Shown: in pieces, positions 14,374 through 21,145 of the stretch
Position numbering within the stretch: position 1 is the first letter of the stretch
Layout of the letters: every line of letters begins with the position of its first letter
Assembly (NCBI GenBank): GCA_937934685.1
Contig: CALGYU010000028.1
Coordinates: 1-25,641, forward strand
Origin: an uncultured Acholeplasma sp.
Lineage (GTDB): Bacteria; Bacillota_I; Bacilli_A; Acholeplasmatales; Acholeplasmataceae
Reading direction: 5' to 3'
Length of the DNA: 25,641 nt
Translations under genes and position numbers: made by a program
Notes under the pieces: model-generated
Databases searched by the model: none
Told to the model about the DNA's origin: nothing
Seen by the model: the letters and a program-made list of their open reading frames with translations, nothing else

Positions 14374-15129
14374 ATGGAAAACATTTTTAAAGTTGAGAAT
14401 ATGGATCTCTATTACGGAGAGAAACAAGCTCTTAAAAAAATCAATATCGAAATCAAAGAAAAAGAAGTAACAGCCTTTATAGGACCTTCTGGATGTGGGA
14501 AATCAACTTTACTTAGAAGTTTTAACCGCATGAATGATCTAATTGAAAATTGTAGAATCGAAGGTTCTATCTTTTATGATAATCAAAACATATACGATAA
14601 AAAAAGTGATGTCATCTCATTAAGGACTCATGTTGGGATGGTTTTCCAAAAACCAAACCCTTTCCCAATGAGTATTTATGACAACATCGCTTATGGGCCT
14701 AGATGCCATGGCATTAAGAAAAAAGAAGTCTTAGATGAAATTGTAGAAAGCTCATTAAGACAAGCCGCTCTTTGGGAAGAAGTTAAAGATAGATTAAAAG
14801 ACTCAGCCCTAGCATTATCCGGAGGACAACAACAAAGACTTTGTATCGCAAGAACCTTAGCTATGAAACCAAAAGTTATTTTAATGGATGAACCAACCAG
14901 TGCATTAGACCCGATTGCTACTTTAAAGATTGAAGAACTTGTTGTTGAGTTAAAAAAAGATTATACTATAATCATAGTAACGCATAATATGCAACAAGCC
15001 GCTAGAATATCAGATAAAACAGCATTTTTCTATTTAGGTGAACTCATTGAATACGATAGAACTGCTAAAATATTTACAAACCCAAGCAAAAAACAAACCG
15101 AGGATTATATTACAGGTAAATTCGGATAG
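14374..15129 (+). CDS. pstB: Phosphate ABC transporter ATP-binding protein PstB
   Basis: The cytoplasmic ATPase that drives phosphate import through PstCA. The 251-residue protein has Walker A GPSGCGKST at 37-45, a Q-loop (VFQKPNPFPMS, characteristic of PstB), the ABC signature LSGGQQQR, Walker B VILMDEPTSALDP, and the switch His in VTHNMQQAARISD. The RSFNRMNDL segment after Walker A is also typical of PstB. It follows pstA by 9 bases with AGGAGG. Confidence 0.96.
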   Translation: MENIFKVENMDLYYGEKQALKKINIEIKEKEVTAFIGPSGCGKSTLLRSFNRMNDLIENCRIEGSIFYDNQNIYDKKSDVISLRTHVGMVFQKPNPFPMSIYDNIAYGPRCHGIKKKEVLDEIVESSLRQAALWEEVKDRLKDSALALSGGQQQRLCIARTLAMKPKVILMDEPTSALDPIATLKIEELVVELKKDYTIIIVTHNMQQAARISDKTAFFYLGELIEYDRTAKIFTNPSKKQTEDYITGKFG

Positions 15130-15143
15130 GAGAAATAGATAAA

Positions 15144-15812
15144 ATGACAGGATTAAGGACAGGACTCTTTAAAGAAGTAGAAGAATTAAAAAAAGAAGTT
15201 TCTATGATGGCAGATTTGGTTTTAAAACAAATTAACAGCGCCTTACTTGCCTTTAAAGAAAACGATGTTGAAAAAGCAAAAATCATCATGAGTCAAGATA
15301 ACCTTGTGGATAAAATGGAAGAAGATATCGCAAAATCCGCATTAAGAATCATTTGGAAGGAACAACCTTTAGCACAAGACTTAAGACTAGTCACAGGTGT
15401 TTTAAAACTGATTACAGACCTAGAAAGAATCGGGGATCACGCTGTGGATATTGCAGAAATAACCCTACACCTTTCTAATGTCCCTAATCAAAGAATCATT
15501 CCACTCATCACAGAAATGAGTGTAGAAAGCGAAAAAATGGTTCTACTAGCCATTGAAGCTTTAGTTAAGCAAAACAAAAGTGATGCAGAAAAAGTTATTC
15601 TTGCAGATGATATTGTAGATGACTTATTTGCTTTAGTGATGTCAAAAATTGCTCAAGAATTAAAAGAAGATGTTCACATCAGTCAAGAATATGCTCTATC
15701 TCTTTTAATGATTGCTAAGTATATTGAAAGAGTTAGTGACCATGCAGTTAATATTGCTGAGTGGGTAATTTTTATTGTTACAGGGAAACACAAGGAAACA
15801 GACTTATTTTAA
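15144..15812 (+). CDS. phoU: Phosphate signalling protein PhoU
   Basis: PhoU is a cytoplasmic helical protein that links the transporter to the sensor kinase and represses the PHO response when phosphate is plentiful. It is 222 residues, the usual size, and is built of two repeated three-helix units. Metal-binding E/DxxxD-type motifs are visible in both: TDLERIGDHAVDIAE in the first and AKYIERVSDHAVNIAEW in the second. Its position between pstB and the two-component genes matches the signalling chain expected from PhoU work in other bacteria. It starts 14 bases after pstB with TAGGAG. Confidence 0.94.
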   Translation: MTGLRTGLFKEVEELKKEVSMMADLVLKQINSALLAFKENDVEKAKIIMSQDNLVDKMEEDIAKSALRIIWKEQPLAQDLRLVTGVLKLITDLERIGDHAVDIAEITLHLSNVPNQRIIPLITEMSVESEKMVLLAIEALVKQNKSDAEKVILADDIVDDLFALVMSKIAQELKEDVHISQEYALSLLMIAKYIERVSDHAVNIAEWVIFIVTGKHKETDLF

Positions 15813-15827
15813 AAAGGGAGTGATTGC

Positions 15828-16478
15828 ATGTTAGTATATTTCTTAGAAGATGATACATCTATTCACTATATTATAGAAAAAACACTTCAACAATCCAATT
15901 TTTCATATGAAGGATTTTATGAAGCAGAAAAACTCATCGAAAGAACCAAACAAAACATGCCTGATTTATTTTTATTAGACATCATGTTACCAGATTTATC
16001 TGGAATAGAGGTCATCAAGTATATTAGAAATAAAAATAAAGACGCAATCATTATAGTAGTTTCTGCTTTAAACAGTGAAATAGATAAAGTCAAAGCATTA
16101 GATTTAGGCGCAGACGATTATATAACCAAACCATTTGGAGTTTTAGAGCTTATATCTAGAATCAACGCCCATGCCAGACGCATTGAAAAAACCAAAGTGT
16201 ACATCAAAGATGATTTAAAATTAAACCTAGAAGAACACACCTTCTACATTAACGATAATAAAATCACTTTAACTAATAAAGAATTTGATGTGTTATATTT
16301 ACTTTTAAAAAATGAAGGTAAAGTGGTTAGAAAAGAAACCTTTTTTAAAGAAATTTGGGACATGACCGCAGAGGTTGAAACTAGAACATTAGACATGCAC
16401 ATTAAATCACTAAGAGAAAAAATCAAAGATTCAAAAGTTGAAATTATGACAGTAAGAGGTGTGGGCTATCAAATTTAA
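15828..16478 (+). CDS. phoB: PhoB/PhoP-type response regulator
   Basis: An OmpR/PhoB-family regulator of 216 residues. The receiver domain (about 1-118) has the acidic pair at Asp8-Asp9, phosphoacceptor Asp51 in LLDIMLPD, the switch Ser in VVSAL, and the conserved Lys in TKPF. A winged helix-turn-helix follows (about 125-216) with LTNKEFDVLYLLL, the recognition helix region VETRTLDMHIKSLREK, and the terminal VRGVGYQI wing. From its place after phoU it probably activates the pst operon through the 11-base-spaced repeats at 10890-10917. Its end overlaps the kinase gene by 20 bases. The name phoP would be equally suitable in Bacillus nomenclature. Confidence 0.88.
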   Translation: MLVYFLEDDTSIHYIIEKTLQQSNFSYEGFYEAEKLIERTKQNMPDLFLLDIMLPDLSGIEVIKYIRNKNKDAIIIVVSALNSEIDKVKALDLGADDYITKPFGVLELISRINAHARRIEKTKVYIKDDLKLNLEEHTFYINDNKITLTNKEFDVLYLLLKNEGKVVRKETFFKEIWDMTAEVETRTLDMHIKSLREKIKDSKVEIMTVRGVGYQI

Positions 16479-17775
16479 AAAACGTGTTTTATTTACAATG
16501 ATTATTTACCACATATTTTGGGGAATGATGTTATCATTCTCTTTTAAACACGTCTTTTCCAAGCCTTTAATGTATCTTTTCTTATACATATTTTTTCTAG
16601 GGATCATTTTTATCTTCATGAAGTATCAACGTCAAGAAGATAAAAAAAGAGTAGAAAAATTAACTAAAAAATATTTTGATAACTATTTATTCATCGAAGA
16701 AAATGATAGTTTTGATTACGTAGAAAAAGCGTTTAAAAAAGAAGTAGAACAAAGAAATGAAATACTTAAAGAATATAAATCCTACCAAAAACAAACCAAC
16801 TTTATTTTAGAGTCTATTAATAGAGGAGTTGCAATCATCAGTGTAGATCACATCATCTTTCATAACAGCTCTTTTATAGAATACCTAAGTCTTAACGGTC
16901 AAATCTTATATGAACCATACCACAAAGTCTTTAGATCATATGATTTAAAAGCACTCATCGCAGAAGCTAAAAAAAGTAAAACACCGATCATCAGAACACT
17001 TGAGATTAACAAAAAGGTACTTCAAGTTAGAGCTGTTTTTTTAGAAGATGAGAAAAGTGAACAAATTTTATTAATCGTAAGAGACCTACAAGAGTATCAC
17101 TTAATGGAAAGTGTGAAAAGAGACTTCTTTTCATATGCCTCGCATGAACTAAAAACGCCTATTACCGCTATTAAAGGCTATGCAGAACTCATTTATCATC
17201 AAATGGTAGATGAAGTGGAATCTAGAAAGTTAGCAGAAAAAATTAATGAATCAGCTTCATTTATGACACTTTTAGTAGATGATATGTTGATGTTATCTAG
17301 ATTAGAATATTTAAAAGACTCAAAAAGAACAGAAATCAATTTAAACCATATTTTAAATGAAGTATTACACCAGTTAGAAAACCATATAGAAGAAAAACAT
17401 ATTCATCTAGAATTAAACATCAAATCTGACATCACATATCTTGCAGACAGAGTAGATATGTTTAGATTGTTTAAAAACCTGATTGAAAATGGTGTGAAAT
17501 ATAATAAGATCAATGGTAAATTAAGTATTTCACTACAAGAAGAAAACAAGCAAATCATCTTTACCATCAAAGATAGTGGCATAGGGATTGCCGATGAACA
17601 TATTAAAAGAGTATTTGAAAGATTTTACAGAATCAACCAAGGTAGAGAAAAAAATGGGACAGGATTAGGTTTAGCTATTGTCAAACATATTGTTTTAAAT
17701 TATCAAGGTGAAATCCAGTTAAAAACCCAGCTAGGCGAATATACGGAATTTATCGTCCAATTACCTAAAAAATAA
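16459..17775 (+). CDS. phoR: PhoR-type sensor histidine kinase without an extracytoplasmic sensor
   Basis: The 438-residue membrane kinase is the partner of the preceding regulator. Two membrane helices (about 11-30 and 36-55) are separated by only about five residues, so there is almost no external domain. A PAS-like region (about 110-210, NFILESINRGVAIIS) is followed by the dimerisation domain with phosphoacceptor His229 in SHELKTPI, and the ATPase domain with the N box NLIENGVKYNK, DSGIGIADEHIKRVFERFYR and GTGLGLAIV. This fits kinases that read phosphate via PstSCAB-PhoU. The start is GTG at 16459 inside the regulator gene, without a good ribosome binding site, so translational coupling is likely; ATG at 16498 is an alternative. 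Confidence 0.88.
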   Translation: MWAIKFKKRVLFTMIIYHIFWGMMLSFSFKHVFSKPLMYLFLYIFFLGIIFIFMKYQRQEDKKRVEKLTKKYFDNYLFIEENDSFDYVEKAFKKEVEQRNEILKEYKSYQKQTNFILESINRGVAIISVDHIIFHNSSFIEYLSLNGQILYEPYHKVFRSYDLKALIAEAKKSKTPIIRTLEINKKVLQVRAVFLEDEKSEQILLIVRDLQEYHLMESVKRDFFSYASHELKTPITAIKGYAELIYHQMVDEVESRKLAEKINESASFMTLLVDDMLMLSRLEYLKDSKRTEINLNHILNEVLHQLENHIEEKHIHLELNIKSDITYLADRVDMFRLFKNLIENGVKYNKINGKLSISLQEENKQIIFTIKDSGIGIADEHIKRVFERFYRINQGREKNGTGLGLAIVKHIVLNYQGEIQLKTQLGEYTEFIVQLPKK

Positions 17776-17809
17776 TCGAAAACTGTAAGCATTTACATAT
17801 TTTATTTCA

Positions 17810-17838
17810 TTGAAAAACCAAAAAAAATACCATATAAT
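17810..17838 (+). promoter_or_regulatory. Promoter of the nrd operon
   Basis: TTGAAA at 17810-17815 and TATAAT at 17833-17838 are 17 bases apart. Transcription should start near 17845, leaving a leader of about 130 bases before nrdD. No terminator was seen between phoR and this promoter, so some read-through from the pst operon is possible. Confidence 0.8.
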
Positions 17839-17892
17839 GAAGTTGTGTTAGAGAAGATCTAATTTAAAATTTAATAAAATCAACTAGTAAGG

Positions 17893-17942
17893 AAAAACGT
17901 TTTGAATGATGAAGTCTGGTAATTTGTCAGAGCGTTTTTTTT
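17893..17942 (+). terminator. Possible attenuator terminator in the nrd leader
   Basis: AAAAACG (17893-17899) can pair with CGTTTTT (17933-17939), and the tract T935-T942 makes a U-run. Inside, TCTG (17915-17918) can pair with CAGA (17928-17931). An upstream hairpin, TTAGA/TCTAA (17848-17852 with 17858-17862), lies near the predicted transcript 5' end. The terminator lies between the promoter and nrdD, so it would have to be conditional. The stems are AT-rich and the internal loop is large, so the call is tentative. Confidence 0.45.
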
Positions 17943-17978
17943 GTACCCAAAATCAAGAAAATTCGGAGGATAAAAACC

Positions 17979-20270
17979 ATGATTACCAAAATTAAAAAAA
18001 GAGATGGACGCATTGTACGCTTTAATCAAGATAAAATAGTATCAGCTATACAAAAAGCAATGCTAGCATCTAATGAACCACTAAATAAGGCAGATGATAT
18101 TGCAAATGATGTCATTAGAGCCCTGGCCGCAAAATTCTCATCTGATATACCAACCGTTGAAGATATCCAAGATGAAGTAGAATTAGCGCTTATTCGTAAT
18201 GGATTAGCAGAAGTTGGAAAATCATATATTTTATATAGAGAAGAACGCAATAGAGTGAGAGATAAAAATACAAGATTAATGAAAACCTATCATGACATTA
18301 CTTTCTCTAAAAGTAATGAAAGTGATCTAAAAAGAGAAAATGCCAACATCAATAGCGACACACCGATGGGAGCGATGCTTAAATACGGTAGTGAAGGAGC
18401 CAAAGAGTTTTTTAAGATGTTTGTCTTAAATCCTAAACATGCTAAAGCGCATGAAGAAGGATTAATTCATATTCATGACCTAGACTTCTTAAGTTTAACT
18501 CTAACATGTTGTCAAATTGACTTAACTAAATTGTTTAAAGACGGATTTGTCACAGGTCACGGATCAATTAGAGAACCTAAAGATATCAAAACTTATGCAG
18601 CCTTAGCATGTATTGCCATTCAGTCTAACCAAAATGACCAACATGGAGGGCAAAGTGTCCCAAACTTTGATTATGACATGGCAGAGGGTGTTAGAAAGAC
18701 ATATGTTAAAAACTTTATTCGAAATTTAGAAAAAGCATTAGAATTTAACCAAGTTTCTCAAGACGCTAAACAATTAATCCAAAAAATAGAAACAGAATAT
18801 CATGTTTTACCAAAATTAAACAATGATGAAATCAACGCATACCTTCTTAAGGAACTTAATTGTGAAAATGCAGAAAACATTTTAAACTTTACAGTCAAAC
18901 ATGCTAAAAAAGAAACCATTAGAGATACTTATCAAGCGATGGAATCTTTAATTCATAACTTAAATACCATGCATTCAAGAGCAGGAGCGCAAGTTCCATT
19001 TAGTTCAATTAACTATGGAACAGACACAAGCCCAGAAGGACAATTAGTTATTGAACAAATACTACTTGCTACACAAGCAGGTTTAGGAGAAGGAGAAACA
19101 CCAATTTTCCCTATCCAAATTTTTAAAGTTAAAGAGGGTGTTAACTTTAATGAAACAGATCCAAACTATCCTTTATTCAAATTAGCAATTGCAACTTCGG
19201 CAAAAAGATTATTCCCTAACTTCTCATTTATTGATGCACCATTTAATAAAGAGTTTTATAAAGAAGGGGACCGAAATACAGAAATTGCTTATATGGGATG
19301 TAGAACACGCGTCATGTCAAACATTCATGATCCAGAAAAAGAAGTAGTTACAGGACGTGGGAATTTAAGTTTCACAAGTGTTAACTTACCAAGAATAGCC
19401 CTAACAAGTAAAAACATGAAAGATTTTTATACAAAGTTAGATGAAACCATGGATTTAGTTATTGAACAATTATTAGAAAGATTTGACATTCAAAAAAAGC
19501 TTCACGTATATAACTTCCCGTTTTTAATGGGGCAAGGTGTTTGGTTAGATTCAGAAAAATTAAAACCAACAGACACCATTGAAGAAGTCATTAAACATGG
19601 GACACTAGCAACAGGATTTATTGGCCTAGCAGAGACATTAAAGGTTCTTACAGGAAAACATCAAGGAGAATCTGAAGACTCTCAAAAATTAGGTATTGAA
19701 ATCATTCAAACCATGAGAGAAAAAATGGATTTAGCTGCTAAAAAATATAAACTCAATTTCAGTTTAATCGCAACACCAGCAGAAGGACTTTCTGGTCGTT
19801 TTGTTAAAATAGATAGAAACAAATTTGGAGTAATAGAAGGTGTGACAAATCATGAGTATTATACAAACTCATTCCACGTACCAGTATATTACCCAATCAC
19901 TGCTTATCATAAAATAGAAATTGAAGCACCATATCATGCATTAACCAATGGTGGTCATATTAGTTATATAGAGCTAGACGGAGATCCAAGCAAAAACTTA
20001 GAAGCATTTGAAAAAATCATTAAACACATGAAAGAAAAAGGGATTGGATATGGATCAATCAATCACTCTGTTGATTATGATCCTGCATGTAAATATGTTG
20101 GAATTATTAACGAAGAATGCCCTAAATGTGGTAGACATGAAACAGAAGATGCGCCATTTGAAAGAATTAGAAGAATTACAGGTTACTTAGTTGGAACTTT
20201 AGATAGATTTAACAACGCTAAGAGAAAAGAAGTTGAAGAACGTGTCAAACACTTTAAATCCAAAAATTAG
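17979..20270 (+). CDS. nrdD: Anaerobic (class III) ribonucleoside-triphosphate reductase
   Basis: This oxygen-sensitive glycyl-radical enzyme makes deoxyribonucleotides without oxygen. The 763-residue protein begins with an ATP-cone allosteric domain (about 3-92). The catalytic barrel carries the conserved TCCQIDL and QNDQHGGQ segments and MGCRTRV. The C-terminal glycyl radical residue is Gly735 in RRITGYL. The zinc-site region just before it has three cysteines by my reading (Cys704, Cys714, Cys717), where many class III enzymes have four. GGAGG precedes the ATG, and the activase gene overlaps its 3' end. Confidence 0.95.
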   Translation: MITKIKKRDGRIVRFNQDKIVSAIQKAMLASNEPLNKADDIANDVIRALAAKFSSDIPTVEDIQDEVELALIRNGLAEVGKSYILYREERNRVRDKNTRLMKTYHDITFSKSNESDLKRENANINSDTPMGAMLKYGSEGAKEFFKMFVLNPKHAKAHEEGLIHIHDLDFLSLTLTCCQIDLTKLFKDGFVTGHGSIREPKDIKTYAALACIAIQSNQNDQHGGQSVPNFDYDMAEGVRKTYVKNFIRNLEKALEFNQVSQDAKQLIQKIETEYHVLPKLNNDEINAYLLKELNCENAENILNFTVKHAKKETIRDTYQAMESLIHNLNTMHSRAGAQVPFSSINYGTDTSPEGQLVIEQILLATQAGLGEGETPIFPIQIFKVKEGVNFNETDPNYPLFKLAIATSAKRLFPNFSFIDAPFNKEFYKEGDRNTEIAYMGCRTRVMSNIHDPEKEVVTGRGNLSFTSVNLPRIALTSKNMKDFYTKLDETMDLVIEQLLERFDIQKKLHVYNFPFLMGQGVWLDSEKLKPTDTIEEVIKHGTLATGFIGLAETLKVLTGKHQGESEDSQKLGIEIIQTMREKMDLAAKKYKLNFSLIATPAEGLSGRFVKIDRNKFGVIEGVTNHEYYTNSFHVPVYYPITAYHKIEIEAPYHALTNGGHISYIELDGDPSKNLEAFEKIIKHMKEKGIGYGSINHSVDYDPACKYVGIINEECPKCGRHETEDAPFERIRRITGYLVGTLDRFNNAKRKEVEERVKHFKSKN

Positions 20271-20766
20271 ACTATCTGGGATCATTGAAGAATCTATTGT
20301 CGATGGACCAGGCATACGTTTTGTTATCTTTACACAAGGATGTCTTAAAAGATGTTATATGTGCCATAATGAAGAAACACAAGCGTTAGACAAAGGCTAT
20401 TTAATGGAACTAGATCAAATTGTAGACAAATGGAGAGAAAACCCGCTTTTAACAGGGATCACTCTTTCAGGTGGAGAGCCTTTTTTACAGGCAAAAGCAT
20501 GTCTATACTTAGCTAAAAAAGCTCTTTTAGATGGGTTAAATGTCTTTATTTATAGTGGTTATTATTACGAAGAACTTAGAGCATCAAAAAATGAATATGT
20601 ACAAGAATTATTAGATATCTCTACTTACTTAGTAGATGGACCATTTGAACATAAACTTAAAAATCTTAATTTGTTATTTAGAGGCAGTAGTAATCAACGC
20701 ATTGTTGATTTACAAGCCTCTAAACAAATGAAGACATTGGTGTTAGATAAAGATTTACAATTGTAG
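20233..20766 (+). CDS. nrdG: Anaerobic ribonucleotide reductase activating protein (radical SAM)
   Basis: NrdG uses a 4Fe-4S cluster and S-adenosylmethionine to generate the glycyl radical on NrdD. From the TTG at 20233 it has 177 residues, with the cluster motif Cys37-x3-Cys41-x2-Cys44 (CLKRCYMC) after VDGPGIRFVIFTQG, and the SAM-binding SGGEPF. Start choice is uncertain. No ATG precedes the conserved KIRLSGI segment; TTG at 20233 and GTG at 20242 are both in frame and both inside nrdD. Neither has a strong ribosome binding site, so expression probably depends on ribosomes finishing nrdD. Length is near the family norm. Confidence 0.9.
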   Translation: MKNVSNTLNPKIRLSGIIEESIVDGPGIRFVIFTQGCLKRCYMCHNEETQALDKGYLMELDQIVDKWRENPLLTGITLSGGEPFLQAKACLYLAKKALLDGLNVFIYSGYYYEELRASKNEYVQELLDISTYLVDGPFEHKLKNLNLLFRGSSNQRIVDLQASKQMKTLVLDKDLQL

Positions 20767-20774
20767 GTGAAAAT

Positions 20775-21143
20775 ATGGTAATAGTTTATGACAGTTTGAC
20801 TGGACAAGGGAAAAGATTTGCCAGTCATCTTGAATATAAATGTATGAGTGTCTCCGAATATATAGAAAGCAAAGAAGAGGTTTTTTTACTCACCAGAAGT
20901 ATTAACTTCGGGGAAGTTCCAAAAACCACTGAAATTTTCTTAAAAAACTTTGCACATAAAGTCGTTGGAGTTGCTGTTTCAGGCAATAGAACGTGGGGAC
21001 ATAACTATGGCAAAGCAGGAGAAACAATAGAAAATGAGTACCATATTCCATTGGTTTTAAAATATGAAGGTTCGGGATATCCAGAAGACAGACAAGTAAT
21101 TAAAGACTGGATAAAAGAATACATTAATAAAAGGGAGACATAA
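20775..21143 (+). CDS. nrdI: NrdI flavodoxin-like protein
   Basis: NrdI is a small FMN protein that supplies oxidant to NrdF to assemble its dimanganese-tyrosyl radical cofactor. The 122-residue sequence has the N-terminal phosphate-binding loop region (VYDSLTGQGKRF, a variant of the usual SSxTGNTxRF), the FGEVPKTTEIFL segment, and the characteristic SGNRTWGHNYGKAG flavin-contact stretch. It starts 8 bases after nrdG with TAGGTGA in front. Its presence next to nrdEF supports manganese-type class Ib chemistry. Confidence 0.9.
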   Translation: MVIVYDSLTGQGKRFASHLEYKCMSVSEYIESKEEVFLLTRSINFGEVPKTTEIFLKNFAHKVVGVAVSGNRTWGHNYGKAGETIENEYHIPLVLKYEGSGYPEDRQVIKDWIKEYINKRET

Positions 21144-21145
21144 AA

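Noticed and set aside
17833..17848. A possible NrdR box at the nrd promoter
   Set aside because: Only the right half (TTGTGT) resembles the known NrdR box. The left half does not match and there is no second box at a suitable distance.
17845..17978. A purine-type or 2'-deoxyguanosine riboswitch in the nrd leader
   Set aside because: The conserved junction sequences of that class and its two side-by-side hairpins are not present.
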